Shown: one piece after another, positions 56,501 through 64,000 of the stretch | Layout: the number at the start of each line of letters is the position of its first letter | Position numbering within the stretch: the first letter of the stretch is position 1 | Source: Saprospiraceae bacterium | Lineage (GTDB): Bacteria; Bacteroidota; Bacteroidia; Chitinophagales; Saprospiraceae | Assembly (NCBI GenBank): GCA_016715405.1 | Contig: JADKAE010000015.1 | Coordinates: 62,001 to 126,000 of the forward strand | Reading direction: 5' to 3' | Length of the DNA stretch: 64,000 nucleotides | The notes under the pieces: generated by a model | The model's input: the letters and a program-made list of their open reading frames with translations, nothing else | The model's database searches: none | Told to the model about the DNA's origin: nothing | Translations under genes and position numbers: made by a program

Positions 56501-56641
56501 TTGCCCATGGCTTTGAGCACCGGGGCAGGTGCGGAAGTGCAAAAACCACTGGCAACAGTGGTCATCGGCGGCTTGATAACCGCCACGCTTCTGACGCTCA
56601 TCGTGCTGCCGATTTTGTATTACATTTTTGAGGAAAACTAA
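53543..56641 (+). CDS. czcA: CzcA/CusA-family heavy-metal RND efflux pump
   Basis: This is the inner-membrane proton/metal antiporter of a three-part efflux system. The full-length 1032-residue product opens MLDKIIFFSIKNKFVVGLF and shows the family's DALPDITNNQVQI. The acidic motif in span 4 is GAIDFGLIVDGAVIIVE, and twelve spans and two large periplasmic loops are present. The frame is intact. The Asp/Glu pattern around span 4 fits divalent metals (Co/Zn/Cd) better than Cu/Ag, but this is a weak inference. CzcC- and CzcB-like genes follow, in the order A-C-B. Confidence 0.95.
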   Translation: MLDKIIFFSIKNKFVVGLFTLALVLWGIYSLSRLPIDALPDITNNQVQIITSSPTLAAQEVEKFITYPIEQAVKPIPKVVELRSISRFGLSVVTVVFEEDVDIYWARTQISERIKEAEDNIPQGFGIPEMAPISTGLGEIYQYVVFPKPSFEDKYNAMDLRTVQDWIIKPQLIGTKGVAEVNTLGGMLKQYEIAVQPDKLRSMNTTMPEILEALEHNNENTGGAYIDKKPNAYFIRGIGMVNGIEDIRKIVVKNQNGIPILVRDVATVQFGSSIRYGATTKDGKGEAVSGTVMMLKGANSAEVVTLVKEKMEQIRKSLPEGVDVEPFLDRTKLVRNAIGTVQTNLLEGALIVVFILILLLGNLRAGLVVASVIPLSLLFAVSLMHLFGVSGNLMSLGAIDFGLIVDGAVIIVEAIVHRLQTMPTGKINAAEMDGLVKKEAHKLMSSAAFGQLIILIVYLPILALVGIEGKMFRPMAQTVSFAILGACILPLTYVPMMSALFLSKKTGHTQNISDRIIAFCYRIYAPLLEGALKMKGSVVGIAVALFAVSMLVFNQLGGEFIPTLEEGDIATHIIIPPGSSLSQEIETTTKVEKILLESFPEVKEVVSKIGSAEVPTDPMPMEVADAMVILKDKSEWTSAHTKEELMSKMEHALDDIPGVTTEFTQPIQMRFNELMTGVRSDVAVKIFGEDIDLLAGLAEQAMPMIQSVEGVEDARPEAVSGLPQITVKYNKDKLALYGLNVGDLNQVVRTGFAGEKAGVVYEGEKRFDLVVRLENDSRQDIFNLKNLFVSLPSGSQIPLEQVADITLEPGFSQISREDGKRRIVIGFNVRGRDVKSVVKEIQAKLDASLNLPPGYYTTYGGQFQNLVEANKRLSVAVPVALALIFVLLFFTFSSIKQSLLIFTAIPLSAIGGVFALWLRGMPFSISAGVGFIALFGVAVLNGIVLIGYFNQLKSEGIADVLQRIREGTKVRLRPVIMTAAVASLGFLPMALSTGAGAEVQKPLATVVIGGLITATLLTLIVLPILYYIFEEN

Positions 56642-56661
56642 AAGGTAGGCGCAAAAAAGCC

Positions 56662-57876
56662 ATGCCGATTGTCATTTTTGTTTTCGATAAAACAAACGCC
56701 CAAACCCGACCCTTACGCTGCCCGAAGCATTGGATTTGGCGTACAAAAATAACCAATTGTTGCAGGCAAACGCTTTTGAAATCCAGTCGTACGAAGCCAT
56801 GCAGCGGGCTGCCGGCATTTTTCCAAAAACCGAATTCGGGGTGCAGTTAGGGCAGTTCAACAGCCGCCGTTTCGACGACAATTTCTCCGTTTCGCAGGAA
56901 ATCCCGAACCCCGCTTTGCTGAAAGCAAGGCGAAATCTGGCTGCCCAAAAAACGAGCATCGCTCGGGCGAACCTGCAAATCGGTTGGCAGGAACTGGCTT
57001 TTCAAATCCGCCAAAGTTGGTTTCAAACCCAATATTTAATGGCATTGGAAAATGTTTTGGTGCGGGAGGACAGCCTGTTGCAGCAATTCGTGCGGGCAGC
57101 TTCCTTGAAATTCAAAACGGGCGAAAGCAACCTTTTGGAAAAGACGACCGCCGAAAACCCGCCAGCAACAATTGCAGCAAAGCCTTTTCAAGTCAAGTTT
57201 TTGATTGAAATTGAAAAATGAAATTGCAGCAATGGCTAAAAACCCGTGGGGATCTTTCAATCCCAGAAACGGAGTTTTCGCCGCTTGTTTTTGCCGAAAT
57301 TTTGGACACGAACCTCGTCCACAATAATCCTCAACTCCAGTTTGTCCAAAACCAAATCGCCCTTGCCGAAGCCGAAAAACGGCTGGCAAACGCCGAGCGA
57401 CTGCCCGATTTCAGGGCCGGCTATTTCATCCAATCCATTGCCGGGGCGCAGGAAGTGGACGGGCAAGTGGTGAATTACAACGCCACGCCCCGTTTTCAGG
57501 GCTTTCAGGCGGGCATTTCAATTCCCATTTTTGGGGCAAAGGGCTATCGGGCGAGGACGGAAGCCGCAGCCGTGCAGGTTTTGGCGCAACAAAAGCACAG
57601 CGAGTACCTGCAAACGCAGTTGCAAAGCCAATTGCGGCAGTCCGCCGGACAGTTTGTTTTTGGAAAAACAACGTGGCGTATCACCAAAACACGGCTTTGC
57701 CCAATGCGAAATCCATTGTCCAAAACGCCAGTCGGGGCTATCAAAGCGGCGACATCGGCTATCTGGAATATGCGCAGGCTTTGCAAACCAATCTGGAAAT
57801 CCAACGCTCGTATTTGGAGGCAATCAACAGCCTCAACCAGACGGTGGTTTCCATCCAATTTCTTATCAATCAATAA
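56662..57876 (+). CDS. CzcC/TolC-family outer-membrane channel (about four frame breaks)
   Basis: The pieces form one OEP-type protein of about 400 residues: LPEALDLAYKNNQLLQANAFEIQ, FPKTEFGVQLGQFNSRRFDDNFSVSQEIPNP, QIALAEAEKRLANAERLPDFRAGYF, FQAGISIPIFGAKGYRART and GYQSGDIGYLEYAQAL. Frame changes lie near 56715, 57165, 57660 and 57690. It is the exit duct for the CzcA-CzcB pump. The start ATG at 56662 is 20 bases after czcA. Confidence 0.82.
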
Positions 57877-57930
57877 TGACCCAGACTTTCCAAGTTTTCA
57901 AAACTTGGAAAATCTATCAAATCAATAAAA

Positions 57931-59202
57931 ATGAACAAAAATGTAAAAATATACGGCGGCATCGCCCTCGCCGCCCTCTTCGGAATCCTCATTTGGGCAT
58001 TGTTTTTTCGTCACGTCCACACCGAAGGTGACGGTCACGACGACCATGCGGGCGAAACAACCGAAGCCGCCCACGAAGAAGGCGGGCACGAAGAAAACCC
58101 AATGTTCAAAGAAGTCCACCTCAACGAGGCGCAGTACAAAGCGACCGAGCTGGTTTTGGGTGGCTTTGAAAAGAAGAATTTAAGCGAGGTCATTAATGCC
58201 AACGGCTACACGAAACTGCCGCCACAAAATCAGGCGCAGGTGAGCGTGCAACTCTCCGGGACTATCCAAACCATCAAAGTCATCGAAGGGCAAGCCGTGA
58301 AAGCGGGGCAAGTGCTGGCAACGATGCAGAGCATGGCCTACAACAACCTGCGCCTCGAACGGGAAAAACTCAATCAGGAACTGACCGCATCAAAGGCGAA
58401 TTTGGAGTACCTGAAACTCGAATTTGCCCGCCAAAAAGAACTGACCGACGAGAATGTGAACGCCAAAAAGGTGTTCCAAAAAGTCAGTTCCGACTTGCAA
58501 ATGGAGGAGGCGAAAATCAAGACTTTGCAAAGCCAAATCGTCATTTTGGGGCAAAATATTGAGATTGGGGGCAATTCCTCGTCGCCAATCATCCGAATTA
58601 CCGCCCCGATTTCAGGCAACATCACCGACATCAACGTGACGATTGGAGCGGCAGCCGAGGTCGGCAAACCGCTTTTTTCCATCGTGGACAACTCGAAAAT
58701 GCACGTTGATTTGCTGGTCTATGAAAAGGATTTGTTCAAGGTGAAGCCCGGTCAAACGGTGCGTTTTATTTTGACGAATCAGGACGGTTCGGAAATCCGG
58801 GGGAAGATTTTCAGCGTCGGCAAGTCGTTCGAGAACGAGACGAAATCGGTGGCAGTCCACGCCGACATATTGAACGAAAAACAGCTGCTAATCCCCGGAA
58901 TGTACGTCAATGCGCTGGTGGATATTGGCAGTAATTCGCTAGATGCGCTGCCGGTGGATGCGATTATCAAAGCCGAGGGTCGAGAGTTCATTTTCGTTTT
59001 GGAAGAGGAAGAAAAAACTGCCGAGGGCACGGAGTTTCACTTTCAACGGATTGAAGTGAAAACGGGGACTTCGCAACTCGGCTATGTGCAAACGACCCTT
59101 TTGCAGCCTTTGGAAACGGCAAAAAACATCGTGGTCAAAGGGGCTTATTACCTGCAATCGCACCTGACGAAATCGGAAGGCGGCGGGGGGCATGAGCATT
59201 GA
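57931..59202 (+). CDS. czcB: Efflux RND periplasmic adaptor (CzcB-like)
   Basis: A membrane anchor (IYGGIALAALFGILIWALFF) is followed by a His/Glu-rich segment (HVHTEGDGHDDHAGE, EEGGHEENP) that could bind metal. The adaptor core has the lipoyl half-motifs SVQLSGTIQTIKVIEGQAVK and ITAPISGNITDINVTIGA with a coiled hairpin between them, then a beta-barrel and the tail GGGGHEH. It links CzcA to the outer-membrane channel. The frame is intact. Confidence 0.93.
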   Translation: MNKNVKIYGGIALAALFGILIWALFFRHVHTEGDGHDDHAGETTEAAHEEGGHEENPMFKEVHLNEAQYKATELVLGGFEKKNLSEVINANGYTKLPPQNQAQVSVQLSGTIQTIKVIEGQAVKAGQVLATMQSMAYNNLRLEREKLNQELTASKANLEYLKLEFARQKELTDENVNAKKVFQKVSSDLQMEEAKIKTLQSQIVILGQNIEIGGNSSSPIIRITAPISGNITDINVTIGAAAEVGKPLFSIVDNSKMHVDLLVYEKDLFKVKPGQTVRFILTNQDGSEIRGKIFSVGKSFENETKSVAVHADILNEKQLLIPGMYVNALVDIGSNSLDALPVDAIIKAEGREFIFVLEEEEKTAEGTEFHFQRIEVKTGTSQLGYVQTTLLQPLETAKNIVVKGAYYLQSHLTKSEGGGGHEH

Positions 59203-59223
59203 ATTTTCACTCAAATTAACTCA

Positions 59224-59259
59224 GATAAGCCGTTTCAAATAAAACGGCTTATCCTTTTT
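59224..59259 (+). terminator. Rho-independent terminator just before the ATPase gene
   Basis: GATAAGCCGTTT (59224-59235) and AAACGGCTTATC (59242-59253) make a perfect 12-bp stem with a 6-base loop, followed by CTTTTTC. It lies ten bases ahead of the ATPase ATG, so it either ends the czc transcript or attenuates the ATPase. Confidence 0.85.
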
Positions 59260-59268
59260 CAATAAAAA

Positions 59269-61284
59269 ATGCAACATCAACACATCTACGACAAAGACGG
59301 CAAACAACTTTGCTGCACGTTGGAAGAAAAAATCTACACCAACGCCAACGCCGCCAACTTGCTGAAAGAACAGCACAGCGACGACGACGGGCACGACCAC
59401 GACCATGAACACGGCGAAGGCGCAGCATGGAAACATTATTTGCCTGCAATCGCCAGTTTGACCATGCTGTTGCTCGGCATTGCGCTCGACCATTACATCC
59501 CGCAGACGTTTTTCAAAGGCTACATTCGTTTAGCTTTTTACGTCGTCGCTTATTTGCCCGTCGGATTTCCAGTGATAAAGGAGGCGTTCGGGGCAATCAG
59601 CAAGGGCGAGTTTTTTACCGAATTTACACTCATGGCTTTGGCAACGGTCGGCGCATTTGCTATCGGCGAATACCCGGAAGGCGTAGCGGTGATGCTGTTT
59701 TATGCCATCGGCGAGTTGTTCCAAAGTGCGGCGGTCAATCGTGCGAAGAGCAGCATCAAAGCCCTGTTGGATGTGCGCCCCACTTTTGCCAATCTTTTCA
59801 GGAATGGAAATTATCAGCCCGTCAAACCCGAAACCGTCGAAATTGGCGATATTATCCAAGTTCGTTCGGGCGAAAAAGTACCGCTCGACAGCAAGATGCT
59901 TTCCGAAAACAGTAGTTTCAATACCGCAGCCCTGACCGGCGAGAGCAAGCCGAAAACCATAGAAAAAGGCGAAACCGTGCTGGCGGGAATGTTGAATTTG
60001 GATAAAGTCATCGAACTGAAAGTGACGAAAAAATTCGCCGACAGTTCGCTCGCCCGCATCCTCGATATGGTTCAAAATGCCACCGCCCGCAAAGCGCAGA
60101 CCGAACTTTTGATAAGGAAATTCGCTAAAATCTATACGCCGATTGTGTTCTTTTTGGCGGTTGCACTGGTGGTCGTGCCATATTTCGTGGCGGGCAATTA
60201 TGTGTTTAATGAATGGCTTTATCGGGCGTTGGTTTTTCTGGTGATTTCATGCCCTTGCGCTTTGGTTATTTCTATTCCGTTGGGCTATTTCGGTGGCATC
60301 GGAGCGGCTTCCCGGCACGGCATTTTGTTTAAAGGCTCGAATTATTTGGACTTGATGACGAAGGTGAATACCGTTATCATGGACAAAACGGGAACGCTGA
60401 CGGAAGGGGTGTTTCAAGTTCAGGAGGTTGTAAGCCTTCTTTTGGACGAAGCGGAATTGCTGAAAATGCTGGCGGCAATTGAACGCCAATCAACGCACCC
60501 AATAGCCAAAGCGATAGCCGAATTTACTAAAAACGATGCTTCGCAATATCAGGCGACCGGGGTGGAGGAAATTTCCGGGCATGGTTTGAAAGGTATGGTG
60601 AACGGCAAAACCGTGCTGGCCGGCAACACCAAATTGCTGCAAAAATTTGGGGTTGCTTATGATGAGAAATTGGACGGCATCGTAGAAACCATCGTGATAG
60701 TTACCGTTGATAATCAATACGTTGGTTACGTTTTGATTGCCGACAAAATCAAAGACGATGCCGCCGAAGCCATAAAAGCGATGCACCAAAACGGCGTGAC
60801 GAAAATCGTCATGTTGAGCGGCGACAAAAATGCAATCACCCAAAAAGTAGCGCAAACGATTGGAATTGACACGGCTTTCGGCGATTTATTGCCCGAAGGG
60901 AAAGTCCAAAAAGTAGAAGAACTAAAACAGGACAAAACCAAAGTCATTGCCTTTGTTGGTGACGGCATTAATGATGCGCCCGTTTTGGCTTTGAGTGATG
61001 TCGGCATTGCCATGGGCGCCATGGGCAGCGATGCGGCAATTGAAACCGCTAATGTGGTAATTCAAACAGACCAGCCTTCCAAAATTGCGACCGCTATCAA
61101 AATCGGGAAAGCCACAAGAAGCATCGTTTTTCAAAATATCGCCCTTGCTTTTGGGGTAAAAGTCGTGGTTTTGCTTTTGGGCGCAGGTGGTTTGGCAACG
61201 ATGTGGGAGGCTGTTTTTGCGGATGTTGGCGTGGCACTTTTGGCGATACTCAATGCGGTGAGGATACAGAAGATGAAATTTTGA
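59269..61284 (+). CDS. P1B-type heavy-metal ATPase (Zn/Cd/Pb type)
   Basis: The ATPase motifs are ALTGESKPKT, SCPCALVIS (CPC in span 6), DKTGTLTEG with the phosphorylated Asp, STHPIAKAIAEF (the HP motif) and GDGINDAPVLA. No GMTCxxC domain is present; instead the N-terminal 50 residues have a CC pair and a His/Asp-rich stretch (HSDDDGHDHDHEHGEG), which fits Zn/Cd exporters. Length 671 is normal. It stands behind a terminator, so it may be expressed apart from czcACB. Its 3' end overlaps the convergent umuC frame by 35 bases. Confidence 0.94.
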   Translation: MQHQHIYDKDGKQLCCTLEEKIYTNANAANLLKEQHSDDDGHDHDHEHGEGAAWKHYLPAIASLTMLLLGIALDHYIPQTFFKGYIRLAFYVVAYLPVGFPVIKEAFGAISKGEFFTEFTLMALATVGAFAIGEYPEGVAVMLFYAIGELFQSAAVNRAKSSIKALLDVRPTFANLFRNGNYQPVKPETVEIGDIIQVRSGEKVPLDSKMLSENSSFNTAALTGESKPKTIEKGETVLAGMLNLDKVIELKVTKKFADSSLARILDMVQNATARKAQTELLIRKFAKIYTPIVFFLAVALVVVPYFVAGNYVFNEWLYRALVFLVISCPCALVISIPLGYFGGIGAASRHGILFKGSNYLDLMTKVNTVIMDKTGTLTEGVFQVQEVVSLLLDEAELLKMLAAIERQSTHPIAKAIAEFTKNDASQYQATGVEEISGHGLKGMVNGKTVLAGNTKLLQKFGVAYDEKLDGIVETIVIVTVDNQYVGYVLIADKIKDDAAEAIKAMHQNGVTKIVMLSGDKNAITQKVAQTIGIDTAFGDLLPEGKVQKVEELKQDKTKVIAFVGDGINDAPVLALSDVGIAMGAMGSDAAIETANVVIQTDQPSKIATAIKIGKATRSIVFQNIALAFGVKVVVLLLGAGGLATMWEAVFADVGVALLAILNAVRIQKMKF

Positions 61285-62551
61285 GACCCGCCTTCAGCAA
61301 CTCCTCCCACCTGGTTGTAAATCGTGGAGAGCGCCATTCCGTTTTTAATTTAAAATCGGGCATATGGCCGCAGGCAGCGAAATAGACCGTGCTTCGGCCC
61401 ATGCGCTGATTGATCTGGTCGACGGTTTTCATCAGTTCGGCAGAGCGCAGGAGTTGGGTTTCGGGCACAAAAAGGTTGGTCTGCAGCCGGCCGGCGGGCT
61501 TGAGTTCGCCGGCGAGAATGCCGACTTTTTTGTAGTTGGTGCCTTTTTCGTACAGGCTTTTCACCATAGCCACACTCCAGTGGATGAGTTCGTTGGTATT
61601 CGACGTAGCGAAGGGCAACTCCACCATTCGCGAAAAGCAACTTAAACCGTCGGGGCGTTTGTTTTTGAAGCGGTTGGCCCACAGGAAAACGGTAATCACG
61701 CCGGCGGTTTGCCGGTAACGGCGCAATTTTTCACCCAAGCGCGTAGCATAGATAGCAATAGCCTCGGCGAGGGGCTCCAGGTCGTACACGTCTTTGGCGA
61801 AAGAGCGGGAGACCATCGTGTTTTTGCGCTCGGTGACCGGCGGCTCCAGGCCGTAGCAGGGGAATCCTTTCACCTCTTTGAGCAGGCGCAGGCCCACCAC
61901 GCCGAATTCCTGTTGCATCCACGATTCGCTGATGCCGGCGAATTGCGCCACGGTGTCGATGCCGACGGCGGCCAGTCGCCTTTTGTAGGCGCTGCCCACA
62001 CCCCAGAGTTCGTCGATGTCGAGTTCGTGTAGGATATCGTGGCCGGGGTCGAGGTAAAACACACCTTCGACGGTCCTTTTTTTGGCGATGTGGTTGGCGA
62101 GCTTGGCCAGGGTTTTGGTGGGCGCCAGGCCCACGGAGACTGGGATGCCGGTCCACTTCAGCACCTTGCCACGCAGATTGCGGGCGTAGTCGGTGAGGCT
62201 GCTTTCGGTTTGCTGGTAAAACATCAACTCCAGGAAAGCCTCGTCGATTGAGTAGACCTCCACGTCGGCGCAGTGGTCCTGCAGGATACTCATCACCCGC
62301 TCCGACATATCGCCGTAAAGCGCGTAATTGCTGGAGAACACCGCCACCTCCCCTTTTTGGATCAGCTCGCGCAGTTTGAACAGCGGCTCGCCCATGGGGA
62401 TGCCCAGGGCTTTGGCCTCGTTGCTGCGGGCCACCACGCAGCCGTCGTTGTTGGAGAGCACCACCAGCGGCTTGTTTTCCAGTTTCGGGTTGAAGACCCG
62501 CTCGCAGCTCGCGTAAAAATTGTTGCAATCCACCAGGGCAAAGAGGCTCAT
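61250..62551 (-). CDS. umuC: DNA polymerase V catalytic subunit (UmuC)
   Basis: This is a Y-family translesion polymerase. Catalytic motifs are FALVDCNNFYASCERVF, SNNDGCVVARSNEAKALGI and VYSIDEAFLEL (two acidic residues), with PVSVGLAPTKTLAKLANHIAK. A UmuC-type C-terminal part ends SPRFTTRWEELLKA. The last 12 residues (GLKISSSVSSPH) lie antiparallel over the 3' end of the ATPase gene and look foreign, so the original stop was probably removed when the island came in. The ATG overlaps the umuD stop by 4 bases (ATGA). Confidence 0.95.
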   Translation of the reverse strand: MSLFALVDCNNFYASCERVFNPKLENKPLVVLSNNDGCVVARSNEAKALGIPMGEPLFKLRELIQKGEVAVFSSNYALYGDMSERVMSILQDHCADVEVYSIDEAFLELMFYQQTESSLTDYARNLRGKVLKWTGIPVSVGLAPTKTLAKLANHIAKKRTVEGVFYLDPGHDILHELDIDELWGVGSAYKRRLAAVGIDTVAQFAGISESWMQQEFGVVGLRLLKEVKGFPCYGLEPPVTERKNTMVSRSFAKDVYDLEPLAEAIAIYATRLGEKLRRYRQTAGVITVFLWANRFKNKRPDGLSCFSRMVELPFATSNTNELIHWSVAMVKSLYEKGTNYKKVGILAGELKPAGRLQTNLFVPETQLLRSAELMKTVDQINQRMGRSTVYFAACGHMPDFKLKTEWRSPRFTTRWEELLKAGLKISSSVSSPH

Positions 62552-62997
62552 AACTCGTAGGGTTTGTGTACCACGTAAGTCACCACGCCCCAGATCACCA
62601 CCTCCATGCCTTCGAGTAGTTCGATGAGCTCGTAGCCGGGGTTTTCCGGTTTGAGGTACCAGCGGCCGGCTACCCTGATCAGGCGTTTGACCGTAAAGCC
62701 CTCGTCGAGGTAGGCGATCACCACGTCGCCTGCTTTGTATTCGAGCGAGCGGTCCACCACCAGGATATCGCCTTCGTAGATGCCGGCGCCGGTCATCGAG
62801 TCGCCTTCGACCTCCACAAAAAACGTGGCCGCCCGGTTGCGGATGCAGTATTCGTTGAGGTCCAGGCGTTTTTGCAGGTAGTCGTCGGCCGGAGAAGGGA
62901 ATCCGGCAGCCACAGCTGAAAACAAAGGCAGTTGAAGCGATAGCCTCGCTATTGGGATCACGGGCACTACGATGCCCTTCCCTTCAGTTTTACTCAT
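62548..62997 (-). CDS. umuD: UmuD, S24/LexA-like autoprotease
   Basis: The 149-residue product has the self-cleavage site AAGFPSP (Ala31-Gly32) and the serine/lysine pair Ser67 in VEGDSMTG and Lys104 in FTVKRL, then the S24 core. RecA-driven cleavage makes UmuD', which joins UmuC to form polymerase V. It is transcribed first and is coupled to umuC. A short dyad (63044-63058) in the promoter region could be the SOS-type operator. Confidence 0.94.
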   Translation of the reverse strand: MSKTEGKGIVVPVIPIARLSLQLPLFSAVAAGFPSPADDYLQKRLDLNEYCIRNRAATFFVEVEGDSMTGAGIYEGDILVVDRSLEYKAGDVVIAYLDEGFTVKRLIRVAGRWYLKPENPGYELIELLEGMEVVIWGVVTYVVHKPYEL

Positions 62998-63043
62998 AGT
63001 AGTTGGAATTAGATTCCTTTTGTAAAATTTTGCGCAAGCAAAT

Positions 63044-63058
63044 TAAAACATTTTGTTT
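63044..63058 (-). promoter_or_regulatory. Possible SOS-type operator AAAACA-N3-TGTTTT of umuDC
   Basis: A perfect 6-bp dyad with 3-base spacer lies 47 bases before the umuD ATG, next to the AT-rich sequence TTAATTTG, which resembles a -7 box. It is placed where a LexA-family repressor would act. It could be chance in AT-rich sequence. Confidence 0.35.
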
Positions 63059-63150
63059 TTAAACAGCGATATTTTTTTTCCCCAACCCGCCACTCATCGA
63101 AAATCTATCCGGAGATGTCTATCACTTTTTAATTTCTATCAATAGTGTCG

Positions 63151-63158
63151 TACTTTTG
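63151..63158 (+). promoter_or_regulatory. Predicted -7 promoter element (TACTTTTG)
   Basis: This exact TAnnTTTG match lies 25 bases before the ATG of the small membrane protein gene at 63183. Confidence 0.6.
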
Positions 63159-63182
63159 TACCATTAAATAAATGCAACCACT

Positions 63183-63617
63183 ATGCAACAAAAGTCGCCC
63201 AATTTGAACGGCAATCCGGTGAACTCCATCGTGGGTATCGTCCTGATGATCGTATTCCTCATAGGTATGTTTTATGTAGCCCAATTTGTGTTCCGCATAT
63301 TGTACTTTCTTGCGCCCTTTATGCTGATCGCTACGCTTATTATCAACTATCGCGTGGTGACGGGATACCTCCAATGGGTACTTGCACTCGTGAAACGCAA
63401 CCCCGTGATGGGTATCGGCGCAGGTATTCTGACGGTTTTAGGCTTCCCGATTATCTCCGCCTTTTTGCTGGCAAAAGCAATTATGCTGAAAAAGGTCGAC
63501 AAGGCGCAGGAAAAAGCACGCATCCGCCGCGAAGGCGAATTGATCGATTACGAGGAGGTGGACAGCGAAGAGCTGGTGCCGCCGATACAATACGAGGAAA
63601 AGCGGAGGAGGGAGTAG
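63183..63617 (+). CDS. Small multi-span membrane protein of unknown function
   Basis: The 144-residue product has a short polar start, two or three adjoining spans (SIVGIVLMIVFLIGMFYVAQ, ILYFLAPFMLIATLIINY, PVMGIGAGILTVLGFPIISAF) and a charged cytoplasmic tail (KKVDKAQEKARIRREGELIDYEEVDSEEL). I do not recognise a named family; similar proteins with this tail are found in Bacteroidota. It ends in YEEKRRRE, with AGG AGG GAG as last codons. It lies directly before an AGAACAG element and the GT2 gene. Confidence 0.75.
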   Translation: MQQKSPNLNGNPVNSIVGIVLMIVFLIGMFYVAQFVFRILYFLAPFMLIATLIINYRVVTGYLQWVLALVKRNPVMGIGAGILTVLGFPIISAFLLAKAIMLKKVDKAQEKARIRREGELIDYEEVDSEELVPPIQYEEKRRRE

Positions 63618-63619
63618 TC

Positions 63620-63791
63620 CGTTGTCGGTTCTCTGTTATCCGTTATCCGTTGTCGGTTCTCCGTTTCTTATCTTTGCCAGTTAAACTTAACAGAGAACAG
63701 AGAACAGAGAACAGAGAACAGAGAACAGAGAACAGAGAACAGAGAACAGAGAACAGAGAACAGAGAACAGAGAACAGAGAACAGAGAACCC
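63620..63791 (+). repeat. Inverted heptamer element with promoter core (AGAACAG family, copy 3)
   Basis: The left arm has GTTGTCGGTTCTCTG and GTTATCC units (63621-63665). The spacer TCTTATCTTTGCCAGTTAAA (63666-63685), with an exact -7 box TATCTTTG (63669-63676), is the same core as at 7024. The right arm is about 14 AGAACAG units ending at 63789. As with uvrC, the array ends a few bases before an ATG and would be the leader of the next gene. Confidence 0.9.
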
Positions 63792-64000
63792 ATGCCCCTC
63801 CCCGATACATTCCTCCTCACTGCGATAGCCACCGGGTTAGCCTACCTGGTGGCTATCGGCTATATACGGATGTGGTGGCGCCGCCTACCGGAGTGGAGAC
63901 CGCCTGCGCAAGCCGCGCCCGAGTTGTTTATTTCGGTGATCGTGCCGGCCCGCAATGAAGCGGCGAACATCGAGGCTTGTTTACAATCGCTGCTTTCGCA
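63792..64000 (+). CDS. Family 2 glycosyltransferase, N-terminal part, cut by window edge
   Basis: After a membrane anchor (FLLTAIATGLAYLVAIGYI) the GT2 fold begins with FISVIVPARNEAANIEACLQS, the nucleotide-sugar-binding start of the family. Only 69 codons are in the window. The ATG follows directly after the AGAACAG array. The substrate cannot be told. Confidence 0.85.
   Translation, partial: MPLPDTFLLTAIATGLAYLVAIGYIRMWWRRLPEWRPPAQAAPELFISVIVPARNEAANIEACLQSLLS

Larger units (their letters stand above)
53062..61285 (+). mobile_element. Czc-type heavy-metal resistance island (8.2 kb)
   Basis: Five co-directional genes lie here: DUF6660-like protein, CzcA, CzcC-like, CzcB and a P1B ATPase. 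The codon choice is visibly different from the flanks (more TTG, TTT and AAA) and none of the intergenic repeat families occurs. On the left the island ends at a truncated PIN gene 200 bases from a tRNA gene; on the right it ends inside the 3' end of umuC. No integrase, transposase or clear direct repeat is visible. Confidence 0.6.

Overview
The window looks like a chromosomal stretch of a Bacteroidota bacterium, most like Saprospiria (Lewinella / Haliscomenobacter relatives). Evidence seen: many genes are preceded by an exact match to the Bacteroidota -7 promoter element TAnnTTTG; the tRNA gene has no encoded CCA; and the gene set is typical of the phylum (BlaI/BlaR-like pair, TPR-PD40 proteins, M1, M14 and M29 peptidases, a CHAT-TPR protein, a large secreted repeat protein with conserved disulfide-type cysteines). 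The genus-level placement is inference. About 18 genes are interrupted by one or more single-base frame breaks, often in runs of G, A or T, while the protein on either side is well conserved. I read these as consensus errors of a long-read or draft assembly, not real decay, and annotate such genes as whole CDSs with the break positions noted.

Layout. 1-2.5 kb: 5' part of a giant secreted protein running off the left edge. 3.3-5.9 kb: blaR1-like/blaI-like pair with three identical-arm operators. 6-13 kb: lipoprotein, uvrC, orphan anti-sigma factor, Lrp regulator divergent from a methionine gamma-lyase-like enzyme, DksA-like protein. 13-20 kb: TerC, pfkA-kdsA, tatA, DUF937 protein, a nucleotidyltransferase/small-protein pair, and a TPR-PD40-SPOR envelope protein. 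20-25 kb: purN divergent from a SulP transporter with a CRP-like site, a haem protein, a rhodanese lipoprotein, and a PfkB kinase. 25-30.4 kb: one-strand cluster of tandem UspA, HDAC-type deacetylase, Pat-type (ACD-GNAT) acetyltransferase and CaxA-like antiporter. 30.5-41.4 kb: Kir channel, Rieske oxygenase, amidohydrolase, folB, aroB, PBP1A and an M29 aminopeptidase. 41.5-45.9 kb: a sigma factor / anti-sigma / secreted TPR-CHAT protease operon, the best candidate here for an undescribed signalling system. 46-52.7 kb: small envelope proteins, M14 and M1 peptidases. 52.8-61.3 kb: tRNA-Met, a truncated PIN gene, then an 8.2-kb Czc-type heavy-metal resistance island. 61.3-64 kb: umuDC, a membrane protein and the start of a GT2 glycosyltransferase.

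A second signal cuts across the whole window. The intergenic spaces are filled with families of 7-8 bp (sometimes about 14 bp) tandem repeats, usually arranged as a left arm and an inverted right arm around a short spacer. In one family the spacer is itself a conserved promoter core (TTATCTTTGCCA...ACTTAA), so the repeats become the 5' leader of uvrC and of the GT2 gene. Other families form near-perfect hairpins between convergent genes or supply the last codons of genes; five plus-strand genes end in the residues RE from a GA-rich repeat. The Czc island has none of these repeats, which fits its foreign origin.
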